Below the pieces are notes generated by a model. That model saw nothing but the letters and a program-made list of their open reading frames with translations. It had not been told where the DNA came from and made no database searches. The position numbers were made by a program, and so were the translations under genes. Below are positions 28,490 to 37,179 of a stretch of DNA of 64,000 bases, piece by piece. This stretch comes from Rhodococcus sp. (in: high G+C Gram-positive bacteria) (lineage in GTDB: Bacteria; Actinomycetota; Actinomycetes; Mycobacteriales; Mycobacteriaceae), in contig NZ_JAHFVG010000006.1 in assembly GCF_023264675.1 (NCBI RefSeq), positions 117,344 to 181,343 on the forward strand. Reading direction: 5' to 3'. Within the stretch, counting starts at the first letter, position 1, and each line of letters begins with the position of its first letter.

Positions 28490-29053
28490 TCAGGTTCCCG
28501 CGTCATCGATCTCGTCGATCCTCGACAGCAGCTTGCTCGTGGTGCTCCAACTCCGGATGGTCATCGATTTGTAGAGGGGGGATTCGATGATCGCGCTGAG
28601 CCGACTCTTCGTTCGGAGAGCGCTGACGCGGCGTGAGTAGATGACACCGTCGCCTGGCCACACCGCGTCGACTCCGTCACGAGGATTGAAGATCGCCAAC
28701 GCCTCGTCGACGTCGATGCCCATCATGAATATGGCGTCGCTGTGGTATTTCTCCGGTTCGTCGCCGAAGCCGTCGGGTTTGTTCGCGTCGACGGCCCGAA
28801 GCTGCGCTGCCGACAACGCCAGCACTTTGATGAGGGAGCTGTCGAGATCGAACCTGTCGGGAAGGCCGTCTTCGACGAGTTGTCGAATCGCCTCCGCTTC
28901 GAGATCGGATCGGAAGAGTGCGTTGCCACTCTGGATGTAGGTCGCGACGCTGCCGAAGCCCACGTCCTCGAGGAACGCCCGAAGATCGGCCATAGGGATC
29001 TTGTTCTTACCGCCCACATTGATGCCGCGCAGCAGGAGAACGTAGGCCGTCAT
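28490..29053 (-). CDS. DUF1697 family protein
   Basis: 187 aa. The opening MTAYVLLLRGINVGGKNKI and FLEDVGFGSVATYIQSGNAL are the hallmark of DUF1697, a soluble family of unknown function; the C-terminal YSRRVSALRTKSRLSAI is also typical. ATG 29053 is used because the family begins at this Met. It lies only 24 nt downstream of tRNA-Arg on the same strand and may be cotranscribed with it. Confidence 0.9.
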   Translation of the reverse strand: MTAYVLLLRGINVGGKNKIPMADLRAFLEDVGFGSVATYIQSGNALFRSDLEAEAIRQLVEDGLPDRFDLDSSLIKVLALSAAQLRAVDANKPDGFGDEPEKYHSDAIFMMGIDVDEALAIFNPRDGVDAVWPGDGVIYSRRVSALRTKSRLSAIIESPLYKSMTIRSWSTTSKLLSRIDEIDDAGT

Positions 29054-29077
29054 GACAGGCAATCCTACGGCGGACAA

Positions 29078-29153
29078 TGGTGCCCTCGGCAGGATTCGAA
29101 CCTGCGACCTACCCTTTAGGAGAGGGTTGCTCTATCCCCTGAGCTACGAAGGC
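29078..29153 (-). tRNA. tRNA-Arg (anticodon CCT)
   Basis: 76 nt with encoded CCA. The acceptor arms GCCTTCG/CGAGGGC pair (one G-U), the D-arm is TAGCTCAGGGGATAGAGCA, the anticodon loop CTCCTAA gives CCT, and the T-arm is GCAGGTTCGAATCCTGC. Confidence 0.97.
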
Positions 29154-29233
29154 GCGTCGTGCACGCGCCACTATACCGGCCACACTTTCGGCAGCCGCAG
29201 TGCCGGTGACGTAGATCGACGCCGACAACAGAA

Positions 29234-29259
29234 AACCGCCCACACGGATGTGGGCGGTT
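29234..29259 (-). terminator. Intrinsic terminator downstream of the PucR-type gene
   Basis: Perfect 11-bp stem (29234-29244/29249-29259, loop CGGA). Read on the minus strand it ends in GGTTTTCTGTT, giving a T-run. It separates the PucR-type regulator from tRNA-Arg. The remaining ~130 bp before the regulator stop hold no recognised gene. Confidence 0.85.
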
Positions 29260-29388
29260 CTCCTTGCGACAGTGTCCGCCAGTGCGCCTCTCGGCAAGTG
29301 GCCGCTCGCAGCGGCAGATGTGTTGGTACCCGGGGCATGGATCGAACACTGTCGAAGTGTGTAACCAGCGTTCGGGGAAAGCTATTCC

Positions 29389-30621
29389 CTACGCGGCACC
29401 CTGCGACGCCTCCAGCCGGCGCGCGACGAGTGCAGCCTGCAGATGCCGAATCCCCGACGGTCTCGTGGGATCGAACCCGGTGAGCTGAGCGATGCGCTTG
29501 AGCCGGTAGTCGACGGTATTGGTGTGTAGGTGAAGCTGCCGGGCGGAGCGCTGACGGTTCAGATCGTGGGAGATGTGGATCTCCAGCGTTTCGAGAAGCT
29601 CGGGCGAGGCGTCGAGCGGCTCCAGAATCTGGCGAAGGTGACGACGGCCGGGGCCGGGCCGTGTGAGTTGGTACTCGAGCACCAGATCGTCCATCCGGTA
29701 CAGCCCGGACGGTCGATGGAGCTGGTGGGCCAGTGCCAACAGTTCGTGGACCTGATCCGCTGCCGTGGGGATGTCGGCGGTGGCTGCCTGTTCCGCGGTG
29801 ACGGTGAGCGGTACCTCTGCTGCAGTGCTGAGGCGGTGGACGAGGGCTTCGACCCATTCCTCGTCGCGCACTCCGGGGATGAGGACCGTGCCGCCCTCGG
29901 TGCTGAGCATCGACAATGGGGTGCGTCCGCACACGGTGGCGAGCTCGGCCTGAACTCGGCGAAGCTTGCGCCGCGCAGCGACGGTCCGCTGGATCGCCGG
30001 ATCGTTCTCGTCGGGATGCGGCGGCACCGACAGCGCGAGGACGAGGTAGCTGTCTGCCAGTTCGATACCGGACTGGCGGGCGATCGCAACGGCGTTGTGT
30101 CCGCTGAGGAGCGAGGAGACCAATGTGTGTGCTGCGGTGTGGTGCTCGCTGGCAACCGACTGCAGTTCCTCGACGTAGCTCTTGGACGCTGCGATGGACA
30201 CCTTCTCCGAGAGCAGCACGAACATACGTGCAGCTTCGATCAGATCGGTGGTGTCGCCTTCGCCTGCTCGCTTGGACACGAGGTTCCAGCCGATCTGGAT
30301 GCCCTCGTGGTAGACCGTCAGAACGGACTCGAGGGGTACGCCCTCGCGCGCCCATTGGCTGGCCTTCGCCCGTAGTTCTGCCAGATCGCTCTCGTTGGGA
30401 GCGCGTCGCTCGTCGAGCATCTGCACTGCGATGCTGATGCATTTCACGGTGAATTCGGTGACGTCTCCGTGTAGCTGCTCACCCGGGAGGGAGCCGCAGG
30501 GAGTATTGGCCGCGAAGTGGCCGACCAGCAGCCTGGCCACGGCACGGAAGTCGCGAAGTGGAGCGGATGCAGGCTGTCCTGCAACCATTATTCCGAGGCT
30601 CGTCGTGTTGTGAACGGTCAC
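29389..30621 (-). CDS. PucR/CdaR-type transcriptional regulator
   Basis: 410 aa. A helical N-terminal region (~1-165), a central GGDEF-like region (ADSYLVLALSVPPHPDEND, then MLSTEGGTVLIPGVRDEEWV) and a C-terminal PucR helix-turn-helix: LLETLEIHISHDLNRQRSAR, then LHTNTVDYRLKRIAQLTGFD. Proteins of this class usually activate nearby genes in response to small metabolites or cell-envelope signals. GTG start with GAAGGG upstream. It is transcribed divergently from the desaturase-like gene across a 363-bp region containing a 20-bp palindrome, so control of that gene is likely. Confidence 0.88.
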   Translation of the reverse strand: MTVHNTTSLGIMVAGQPASAPLRDFRAVARLLVGHFAANTPCGSLPGEQLHGDVTEFTVKCISIAVQMLDERRAPNESDLAELRAKASQWAREGVPLESVLTVYHEGIQIGWNLVSKRAGEGDTTDLIEAARMFVLLSEKVSIAASKSYVEELQSVASEHHTAAHTLVSSLLSGHNAVAIARQSGIELADSYLVLALSVPPHPDENDPAIQRTVAARRKLRRVQAELATVCGRTPLSMLSTEGGTVLIPGVRDEEWVEALVHRLSTAAEVPLTVTAEQAATADIPTAADQVHELLALAHQLHRPSGLYRMDDLVLEYQLTRPGPGRRHLRQILEPLDASPELLETLEIHISHDLNRQRSARQLHLHTNTVDYRLKRIAQLTGFDPTRPSGIRHLQAALVARRLEASQGAA

Positions 30622-30984
30622 AGATCAGCCCTTCAGGTAGGAACTTCAGCTCTGGCGGAAACAAAGTTACTGCTGCGTATTATTGCGCATCCACGCACTT
30701 TTTGGTTGAAACTGGGCGGGAAACGCACCCGTTTCGTACTCGAGGTTTGTTTCCTGCGCTCTAAGCAAACTTGATCATAGGATGTTATCAACGCGTTATC
30801 CAGCGTTTGAGCCAACGAATTTGTGAAGGCTCTCAACTGGGGTCGTCCGCGGGTTGCGACATTGCCTAAACAATGGCGAGGGTGTTCGCCGCGAGGGTGT
30901 CGGGGGCTTAGCGTTTCTGTAGTGCCGGTCGACGTCGACCGGCTTACAGGGGGAATCCGCTTGGCGATCGACAGGGGTGGGGCT
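30622..30984. promoter_or_regulatory. Divergent intergenic region between PucR-type and desaturase-like genes
   Basis: 363 bp without a supported gene; the left half is visibly richer in A/T than the neighbouring genes. It must contain promoters for both directions. The only strong structure is the 20-bp palindrome at 30924-30943, listed separately. Confidence 0.6.
30924..30943. promoter_or_regulatory. 20-bp perfect palindrome, candidate operator
   Basis: GCCGGTCGACGTCGACCGGC reads identically on both strands with no spacer. It lies 41 bp upstream of the desaturase-like start, after a TTAGCGT sequence that could be a -10 element, the position expected for a repressor or activator site. Confidence 0.5.
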
Positions 30985-31896
30985 GTGAACGGAGTGCTGA
31001 ACCAACTCGCGCTGTACCGAGAGCTCGAACCCGTGATCGACGCTTCGCTCGATCGGCACCATCGAACTGCCGTGTCGTGGTCACCGGAGGACTACATCCG
31101 GCCCGATACCTTCTGGGGCCAGAGGCGTTCGAACCCGACCGAGACCGCGAAAGCTGCGCTCGTGACGACGCTTCTGACACACAACAACACAGCGAGATCG
31201 GATCGCGTGCGTGTGCAAGCGCCCTCGCGCAGTGGATGGTCCAACTGGATGGAAGAGTGGACCGGGGAGAAGAACGTTCACGCCGACGCCATCCAGCAGT
31301 ATCTGGTCGCGACGCGGAGTGTGGACCCGGTCGCTCTCGATCGAGCGCGTTTTCAGTGCACGACGATCGGGATCGAATCGTCCATGGAGGGCGACCATCT
31401 GCTTCGCTCGATCGCGCATGCCACCGTCGACGTCATGGCAACCATGGTCAGCCACCGCAACACCGCCGTCGAATGCGGTGACCCGACAGTGACCGAATTG
31501 CTGGATCGCATTGTCGCCGACCAGGAGTTGCATGTCGCTTTCCATCGCGACATAGCCTCTGCAGCACTGGATATCGCGCCGGCTCAGACCGTCAAGGCCA
31601 TCACCGAGGTCATCATGAATTTCCAGATGCCCGGCAGTGGCCTTCCCGGATTCGAGCGCAGCACAATGCTTCTCGCTCGCGACGGTATCTACGACCTGCG
31701 CCGCCATCTCGACGAGGTGTTGCTGCCGGCCTTGCGGGCCTGGCGCATTTTCGAGCGCACCGACCTGGGAGCAGGCGTACGCAGCCGCGAGACCCTGGCG
31801 GACTTCCTGGACGATCTCGAAAAACAGGCTAGCGACTTCGAACGACTTCGACTGCGCACCCGCGCACACGACGCCGAAAGGCTCCGCGCGTCGTAA
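30985..31896 (+). CDS. Acyl-ACP desaturase homologue lacking the iron-binding carboxylates
   Basis: 303 aa, DesA1/FA_desaturase_2 fold: NQLALYRELEPVID at the start, QYLVATRSVDPVALDRARF, SHRNTAVECGDP, FQMPGSGLPGF and the C-terminal IYDLRRHLDEVLLPALRAWR. Compared with the remembered DesA1 sequence, all four carboxylate diiron ligands are replaced: Glu to His66 (LLTHNN), Glu to Lys96 (GEKNVH), Glu to Val150 (TVDVMATMVSH) and Glu to Gln180 (ADQELH). Both ligand histidines (99 and 183) remain. It is therefore unlikely to be an active desaturase and may be a binding or regulatory pseudoenzyme. GTG 30985 has a GGGG-rich ribosome-binding site and aligns with the DesA1 start. Confidence 0.85.
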   Translation: MNGVLNQLALYRELEPVIDASLDRHHRTAVSWSPEDYIRPDTFWGQRRSNPTETAKAALVTTLLTHNNTARSDRVRVQAPSRSGWSNWMEEWTGEKNVHADAIQQYLVATRSVDPVALDRARFQCTTIGIESSMEGDHLLRSIAHATVDVMATMVSHRNTAVECGDPTVTELLDRIVADQELHVAFHRDIASAALDIAPAQTVKAITEVIMNFQMPGSGLPGFERSTMLLARDGIYDLRRHLDEVLLPALRAWRIFERTDLGAGVRSRETLADFLDDLEKQASDFERLRLRTRAHDAERLRAS

Positions 31897-31931
31897 CAAA
31901 ATAATCCCCCGGGGGGTCTGTGGGAAAGTAG

Positions 31932-31970
31932 CCGCTCTTCGGTTTCCGATGTTCGGGAACCGAAGAGCGG
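31932..31970 (+). terminator. Strong terminator after the desaturase-like gene
   Basis: Arms 31932-31947 and 31955-31970 pair over 16 bp (one G-U), loop of 7 nt. A second short palindrome CCCCCGGGGG (31906-31915) lies just before it. The hairpin separates this gene from the universal stress protein gene. Confidence 0.85.
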
Positions 31971-32074
31971 ATTACGTCCGTCGGCATCACCCGTCAGTTG
32001 GGCAAGTGTTCTATCCTGGTGCCGGATATCGACCCGCCGGAGACGTGCGGGCCCCGTGACCGGAGGGTTTCCAC

Positions 32075-32932
32075 GTGACAGGAAAGAACTCGATCGTCGT
32101 CGGCATCGACGGTTCGGAGTCAGCCGACAGAGCGATCGTCTGGGCGGTGTCGACCGCAGCGTCGCGACACGCCGAGCTCCAGATCGTCACCGCGATCGAC
32201 ATTCCTGCTCACCTCGGAGACGAGCAGATCCGCGAATTTCGTGCCGTCGCCGGATCGCGCCTGGTCGCAGCCGAGGTTCTCGCACGCGAAACCCCCGGCG
32301 GGGGATCGCTCACCATCGCGACCGAGGCGTACGACGGCAAGGTCACCGATGTTCTGCTGTCGTTGTCCGAGAGCAGCGCGATGGTGGTGGTCGGTGCGAG
32401 CGGGCTCGGCGGATCGGATTCCGGGTTGCTGGGCTCGACGTCCATCGGCCTGACCGCACATGCGTCCTCACCTGTTGCGGTGGTGCGAGGGAGAAGCATC
32501 GACGGAGTGCCGCCGCAGCACGGTCCGGTCGTCGTCGGTGTCGACGGCTCCGACATCAATCAAGCCGCAGTCGCGGCGGCATTCGACGAGGCGTCGCATC
32601 GTGCGGCGGCTCTTGTTGCCGTTCATGTGTGGTCCGATGTGTCCCTCGCTCACATTTCAGGAGTGCCGAGCGAGTGGGAGGACATTGCAGCGGCCGAAGA
32701 AGCTGTGCTGGCCGAAAGCCTTGCCGGGTGGCAGGAGAAGTACCCGGACGTGGAGGTTCGACGCGTCGTCGCCCAGGATCGGCCGGTGCGAGTCCTGGGC
32801 CAGCTGTCGGAGCAGGCGTCGTTGATCGTCGTCGGTAATCGTGGGCGCGGCGGATTTCGAGGGATGCTGCTCGGATCGACCAGTTATGCCCTGATCAACA
32901 CTGCAGACTGCCCGGTCCTCGTGGTTCGCTAG
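32075..32932 (+). CDS. Universal stress protein, tandem UspA domains
   Basis: 285 aa with two Usp domains (about 1-140 and 150-285). Each carries the nucleotide-binding pattern G-x2-G-x9-G-S/T: GASGLGGSDSGLLGST and GNRGRGGFRGMLLGST, so ATP binding is expected. Both begin with the usual VVGIDGS or VVGVDGS strand. Tandem Usp proteins are common in mycobacteria and rhodococci, often under hypoxic control; no DosR-like box was recognised upstream. GTG start with GGAGGG before it. The 3' end overlaps the convergent cupin gene by 4 bp. Confidence 0.93.
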   Translation: MTGKNSIVVGIDGSESADRAIVWAVSTAASRHAELQIVTAIDIPAHLGDEQIREFRAVAGSRLVAAEVLARETPGGGSLTIATEAYDGKVTDVLLSLSESSAMVVVGASGLGGSDSGLLGSTSIGLTAHASSPVAVVRGRSIDGVPPQHGPVVVGVDGSDINQAAVAAAFDEASHRAAALVAVHVWSDVSLAHISGVPSEWEDIAAAEEAVLAESLAGWQEKYPDVEVRRVVAQDRPVRVLGQLSEQASLIVVGNRGRGGFRGMLLGSTSYALINTADCPVLVVR

Positions 32933-33255
32933 ACCGCGACGGTCAGCAGAAACGCAACGTCCTCGACGGCCTCGACGCTGTGCCGAGCATCGGGGATGAC
33001 GATGAGGTCACCGGCCGATCCCTTCCACGACTTCTCACCGCTGACGAGTTTGAGCTGACCGCTGATCACCAGGACGGTGGACTCACCGGAGAGGTCGTGC
33101 TCGGCCAATTGATTACCGGCCGCGAGTGCCACCACGGTTTGCCGCAGATGCCGCTGATGTCCGCCGTACACGGTCTGTGAACTTCGGCCACTCGACGCGC
33201 CCACGGCGAGCTTGAGCTGTTGTCGGGCAAGGGCGGTGAGTGACTTCTTGTCCAT
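32929..33255 (-). CDS. Cupin-fold protein
   Basis: 108 aa, single cupin_2-like barrel: RQTVVALAAGNQLAEHDLSG, then STVLVISGQLKLVSGEKSW and GDLIVIPDARHSVEAVEDVA. The metal-binding His/Glu set is partial (His in AEHD and ARHS), so it may not be an enzyme. ATG 33255 begins MDKKSLTALARQQL. It is followed after 61 nt by the convergent-strand neighbours thyA-folA reading the same way upstream, and could be their distal companion. Confidence 0.75.
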   Translation of the reverse strand: MDKKSLTALARQQLKLAVGASSGRSSQTVYGGHQRHLRQTVVALAAGNQLAEHDLSGESTVLVISGQLKLVSGEKSWKGSAGDLIVIPDARHSVEAVEDVAFLLTVAV

Positions 33256-33316
33256 GCGCCCAGTATGGCGTACCGGCGCTCCCACGGAAGGCGGTCTGGG
33301 CGAAAGTCCGTGCGAA

Positions 33317-33823
33317 TCAGTGAGTTCGGTAAGCCTTGCCGTACTCGTCCCAGCGGTAGCGGACCCCATCCTTGCGGCTGATCTGCCATTCGCCGGTGAG
33401 TGCAGCCCACCCGTCGGGAATCTCGGGGGCGACGGTGTCGCCCTCGACGTCGAGATCGATGTGGGTGATCTGCAGTTCGGTGGCGTACGGCATTGCGGCT
33501 CGGTAGATTTCGCCGCCGCCCATCACCCATGCCGTCGGTCCGTCGACCAGCGCCAAGGCCTGCTCGACGCTGCTCGCACTTTCGGCGCCGTCGGCAGTCC
33601 AATCCGAATTCCGCGTCACGACGATGTTGCGACGGCCCGGCAACGGCCGGAATCGGGCGGGTAGGGAATCCCACGTCCGGCGACCCATGATCACCGGATG
33701 GTCGGCGGTGATCGTCTTGAAATGAGCCATGTCCTCGGGGACGTGCCAGGGGATCGCATTGCTGTCGCCGATGACACCGCCTGCAGCCTGCGCCCAGATC
33801 AGACCGACGGTGGACGGACTCAC
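33317..33823 (-). CDS. folA: Dihydrofolate reductase
   Basis: 168 aa. It reduces dihydrofolate to tetrahydrofolate with NADPH, regenerating the cofactor consumed by thymidylate synthase. The motifs [20 protein letters not shown], the catalytic Asp in [21 protein letters not shown] and [10 protein letters not shown] are all present. The GTG start overlaps the thyA stop in GTGA, so translation is coupled. Confidence 0.97.
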   Translation of the reverse strand: MSPSTVGLIWAQAAGGVIGDSNAIPWHVPEDMAHFKTITADHPVIMGRRTWDSLPARFRPLPGRRNIVVTRNSDWTADGAESASSVEQALALVDGPTAWVMGGGEIYRAAMPYATELQITHIDLDVEGDTVAPEIPDGWAALTGEWQISRKDGVRYRWDEYGKAYRTH

Positions 33824-34629
33824 ACTGCGACCGGAGCTTTGATCGTGGGATGGTGCTGGTAATCGAGAATCTCGATGTCCTCGAACGTGTAGTCGAAGAT
33901 CGAATCCCGTTGCGCCAGTTTCAGGGTCGGGTACGGATACGGCTCACGGCCGAGTTGTTCCGCCACCTGTTCGCGGTGGTTGTCGTAGATGTGGCAATCT
34001 CCACCGGTCCAGACGAAGTCACCGACCTCGAGCCCCGCCTGTGCGGCGACCATGTGGGTCAGCAGCGCGTAGCTCGCGATGTTGAAGGGCACTCCGAGAA
34101 ACAGATCAGCGCTGCGCTGATATAGCTGGCAGGACAGTTTGCCGTCGGCAACGTAGAACTGGAAGAACGCATGGCAGGGCGGAAGCGCCATCTGCGGAAT
34201 CTCGCCGACGTTCCAGGACGAGACGATCATGCGGCGGGAATCTGGGTTGGTCTTCAGAGTGTCGAGCACCTCGGAGATCTGATCGATGTGCTCGCCCGAC
34301 GGCGTCGGCCAGGATCGCCACTGCACGCCGTAGACGGGGCCGAGCTCGCCGTCCTCGGCCGCCCACTCGTCCCAGATGCGCACGCCGTGCTCTTTGAGCC
34401 AGCCGACGTTGGAGTCGCCGCGTAGGAACCACAGCAGCTCGTAGACGACGGACTTGAGGTGCACTCGCTTGGTGGTGATCAGCGGGAAGCCCTGAGACAG
34501 ATCGAAGCGCATCTGATGACCGAAGACGCTGGTGGTGCCGGTGCCCGTGCGGTCCGATTTCGCGGTGCCGGTCGCGGACACGTGCCTCAGCAGATCCTCG
34601 TACGGGGTGGGAACCTTCACGATGTGCAT
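33820..34629 (-). CDS. thyA: Thymidylate synthase
   Basis: 269 aa, the standard length. It makes dTMP from dUMP with methylene-tetrahydrofolate. The catalytic Cys152 sits in [12 protein letters not shown], followed by [18 protein letters not shown] and the dUMP-binding HIYDNH. It forms a two-gene operon with folA, as in M. tuberculosis. The ATG at 34629 is divergent from the Fpg/Nei gene. Confidence 0.98.
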   Translation of the reverse strand: MHIVKVPTPYEDLLRHVSATGTAKSDRTGTGTTSVFGHQMRFDLSQGFPLITTKRVHLKSVVYELLWFLRGDSNVGWLKEHGVRIWDEWAAEDGELGPVYGVQWRSWPTPSGEHIDQISEVLDTLKTNPDSRRMIVSSWNVGEIPQMALPPCHAFFQFYVADGKLSCQLYQRSADLFLGVPFNIASYALLTHMVAAQAGLEVGDFVWTGGDCHIYDNHREQVAEQLGREPYPYPTLKLAQRDSIFDYTFEDIEILDYQHHPTIKAPVAV

Positions 34630-34649
34630 CTTAGGCGCCTGCGGCGCCG

Positions 34650-34689
34650 GTGTGTGCGTAGTGGGTCCCGGTACCGACTACCCACACAC
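34650..34689. promoter_or_regulatory. Inverted repeat in the thyA-fpg divergent region
   Basis: Arms 34650-34662 (GTGTGTGCGTAGT) and 34677-34689 (ACTACCCACACAC) match at 12 of 13 positions around a 14-nt centre. It lies between two divergent genes, where a terminator is not expected, so an operator is the better reading. Confidence 0.45.
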
Positions 34690-34713
34690 GGGCGCGTAGC
34701 GCATCATGGGGAC

Positions 34714-35580
34714 ATGCCCGAGCTACCCGAGGTCGAAGCGCTCGCCGGGTTCCTGCGCGAGAACGCCGTCGGTGCCGTCATCGGACGCATCGACATCGCA
34801 GCCCTGAGCGTGCTCAAGACGTTCGATCCGCCGATTGCCGAACTACAGGGGCGCGATGTCACCGACGCCGCCAGATTCGGCAAACACCTCGCGATCCAGG
34901 CCGGTGATCTCTGGCTGATCACGCATCTCTCCCGTGGGGGTTGGCTGCGGTGGACCGACAAGCCGTCCGCCGCGCCGCCGAAGCCGGGCAAGGGGCCTCT
35001 CGCCCTCAGGATTCACTTCTTCACTCCCGAGGGCCTGACGCCGGCGATCGACCTCACCGAAGCGGGAACGAAGAAACGCCTCGCGGTGTGGGTGGTGCAC
35101 GATCCGAAGGAAGTGCCCTCGATCGCCAAACTCGGCCCCGACGCGCTCGGGGTGACCGAGCCGGAGTTCGCGGAGATCCTCGGCGGTACCACTGCCAGGC
35201 TCAAGACCTCGCTCGTCGACCAGTCGCTCATTGCAGGCATCGGAAACGCCTACTCCGACGAGATTCTCCACGTCGCCAAGTTGTCGCCGTTCGCATCGTC
35301 GAAAAGCCTGGATGCGCATGCTGTTTCGGTCCTATACACGGCCATGCGCGATGTACTGACCGACGCCGTGTCGCGTTCCGAAGGCCAGGATGCCGCCCGT
35401 CTCAAAGGCGAGAAGCGATCCGGCATGCGCGTGCATGCACGGACCGGACTTCCGTGCCCGGTGTGCGGCGACCCGGTGCGCGAGGTCTCCTATGCCGAAC
35501 GATCCTTCCAGTACTGCGCGACGTGCCAGACCGGCGGCAAGATTCTCGCCGACCGCCGGATGTCACGCCTGCTCAAGTAG
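34714..35580 (+). CDS. Fpg/Nei-family DNA glycosylase
   Basis: 288 aa base-excision repair glycosylase/AP lyase. It starts MPELPEVEAL, so the processed N-terminal proline and Glu are the catalytic pair. The helix-two-turn-helix has LVDQSLIAGIGNAYSDEILH and the C-terminal zinc finger is CPVCG...CATCQTGGKILADR. The mid-region differs from classical MutM, and the sequence fits the actinobacterial Nei-like or Fpg2 group; exact lesion preference cannot be assigned. ATG 34714. The last 8 bp overlap the convergent esterase gene. Confidence 0.92.
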   Translation: MPELPEVEALAGFLRENAVGAVIGRIDIAALSVLKTFDPPIAELQGRDVTDAARFGKHLAIQAGDLWLITHLSRGGWLRWTDKPSAAPPKPGKGPLALRIHFFTPEGLTPAIDLTEAGTKKRLAVWVVHDPKEVPSIAKLGPDALGVTEPEFAEILGGTTARLKTSLVDQSLIAGIGNAYSDEILHVAKLSPFASSKSLDAHAVSVLYTAMRDVLTDAVSRSEGQDAARLKGEKRSGMRVHARTGLPCPVCGDPVREVSYAERSFQYCATCQTGGKILADRRMSRLLK

Positions 35581-37117
35581 CGGATGCTTCCGTCTTCAGG
35601 CTTGCGTATCCGTGGTACCCCTCCCATGCCCGGCGACGGTCGCCTCGTGGGTCTCGCTGGATTCGGGTACGGGTGTCGAAGATCATCGTCTCGCGGGCAA
35701 CCTCGTCGTACTTGGGCCAATCTGCGAGAGGCTCACCGGTATGCGCGAAGTGCAGCCACTGCGACTGGACCTTCTCGGTGACCTCCGCGAACGCCCGACG
35801 TCCGCCGGGGATGGTCATGAGCTTGCCGAATTTGGTTCCGCTGATACCGAAGACCGCGAACAGTTCGAATCCGTGGGTGGCATCGAGCCCGAGCCACTTC
35901 ATCACCCGAGGCGCGAAATCGTAGCGATAGCTGTAGGTCGGTGCCCGACGCGAGTGCGTCTCCGCAACTTCGAGCGACGGCTTCCAGAACGTGAAGTCGC
36001 CGCCGACATCGATTGCCGACGCCTCGTCCGGATACCCTGGATAGGCCTCGGTGACAACATCTTTCGCCGACGGATCGGTGAGCGAGAACAGCTTCTCGAT
36101 GCGCTCGGGATTGGTGGGCAATGCATCGAGGAACTTGGGAAACAGAGTGCCTTCGCGTCCGTTGGTTCCGATGATCAGGGGGACCGGGTGCGCCGAGCCG
36201 TCCTCGTACGCGTCGAGTGGGTTCTTCGGCAGGTAATCTCCGTCGACGACGGGGCCGAACGGGTGCAGCCCCGGGGTCTCCTTCAGCACTGCGACGGCGA
36301 GTTTGTTACCGGCCCTGCCCAATTGCGCGACATCGGCAGTATCGAGAGCATGCGCAGCGTTTCCGCCGTCGCCGAGGAATCCGACGAACTGGCGTGCCCA
36401 TTGCGTGGCGCGCTCGTGAGTTGCGACGAGGCCTGGTGCCGAGCTCTCCGCAATGGCCTGCCGGAAGAGGCCCTGGGCTGCCGGGGTGGCCAGCAGGGTC
36501 GTCACCGCATTTCCGCCCGCGGACTCGCCGAAGACCGTCACGTTGTCCGCGTCGCCGCCGAACCGAGCGATGTTGAGCTGCACCCACTCGAGCGCCGCGA
36601 CCTGATCGCGGAGGCCGAGGTTGGAATCGAACTGCCGCGTCGGGGTGGAGAACTGAGTCAGATCCAGGTACCCGAGGGCGCCGAGCCGGTAGTTGATCGA
36701 GACGTAGATGATGCCGTCGCTGTCCTGCAGGGATCGCCGAACCAACGATCCGCCACCGTACAGCGGAGTCGCGGAGGTTCCGAGGGTGTACGCGCCGCCG
36801 TGAACGAACACCATGACCGGACGCGGTGTGGCGCTCGGTCGCGCAGGCGCGAGCACGTTGAGCGTGAGGCAGTCCTCGCTGGACGGTTGGTACTTTCCGA
36901 ACGAAAGCATGGTTCCGCTCTTGTGCTGAACCGAGGCGTTTCCCCATTCGGTGGCGTCGCGCACGCCCGGCCACGGCTGAACCGGCTGGGGCGCCCGGAG
37001 TCGGAGAGGACCGACCGGCGGGGCTGCGTACGGGATCCCTCTCCAGGTGACGAGGTCGCCGACGGCCTTGCCTTCGAGAACGCCGTCCAACGTGGTCACC
37101 TTGGTATTGAAAGCCAT
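35573..37117 (-). CDS. Type-B carboxylesterase/lipase
   Basis: 514 aa, cholinesterase-like alpha/beta hydrolase. It has the N-terminal RGIPYAAPPVGPLRL, the EDCLTLNVLAP motif, the oxyanion loop FVHGGAYTLG (HGG 106-108), the nucleophile Ser199 in VFGESAGGNAV and the catalytic His in ATHGFELFAVF. No signal peptide was seen, so it is probably cytosolic. It hydrolyses carboxylic esters, with undefined natural substrate. It stands alone, with stops overlapping the convergent glycosylase. Confidence 0.94.
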   Translation of the reverse strand: MAFNTKVTTLDGVLEGKAVGDLVTWRGIPYAAPPVGPLRLRAPQPVQPWPGVRDATEWGNASVQHKSGTMLSFGKYQPSSEDCLTLNVLAPARPSATPRPVMVFVHGGAYTLGTSATPLYGGGSLVRRSLQDSDGIIYVSINYRLGALGYLDLTQFSTPTRQFDSNLGLRDQVAALEWVQLNIARFGGDADNVTVFGESAGGNAVTTLLATPAAQGLFRQAIAESSAPGLVATHERATQWARQFVGFLGDGGNAAHALDTADVAQLGRAGNKLAVAVLKETPGLHPFGPVVDGDYLPKNPLDAYEDGSAHPVPLIIGTNGREGTLFPKFLDALPTNPERIEKLFSLTDPSAKDVVTEAYPGYPDEASAIDVGGDFTFWKPSLEVAETHSRRAPTYSYRYDFAPRVMKWLGLDATHGFELFAVFGISGTKFGKLMTIPGGRRAFAEVTEKVQSQWLHFAHTGEPLADWPKYDEVARETMIFDTRTRIQRDPRGDRRRAWEGYHGYASLKTEASAT

Positions 37118-37179
37118 GGACGCGAGTCTACAAACGAAACTTACCGGTGGGTAGGTATTGGTAGGAGGAGACTGGCGTC

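Noticed and set aside
29320..29385. Second tRNA (TTCGATCC followed by CCCCGGGTACCA on the minus strand)
   Set aside because: The T-stem does not pair, there is no matching acceptor 5' strand, and no anticodon arm can be folded.
31906..31915. CCCCCGGGGG palindrome as an operator
   Set aside because: It lies between a stop codon and a strong terminator, so it has no promoter to control; probably part of the 3' end structure.
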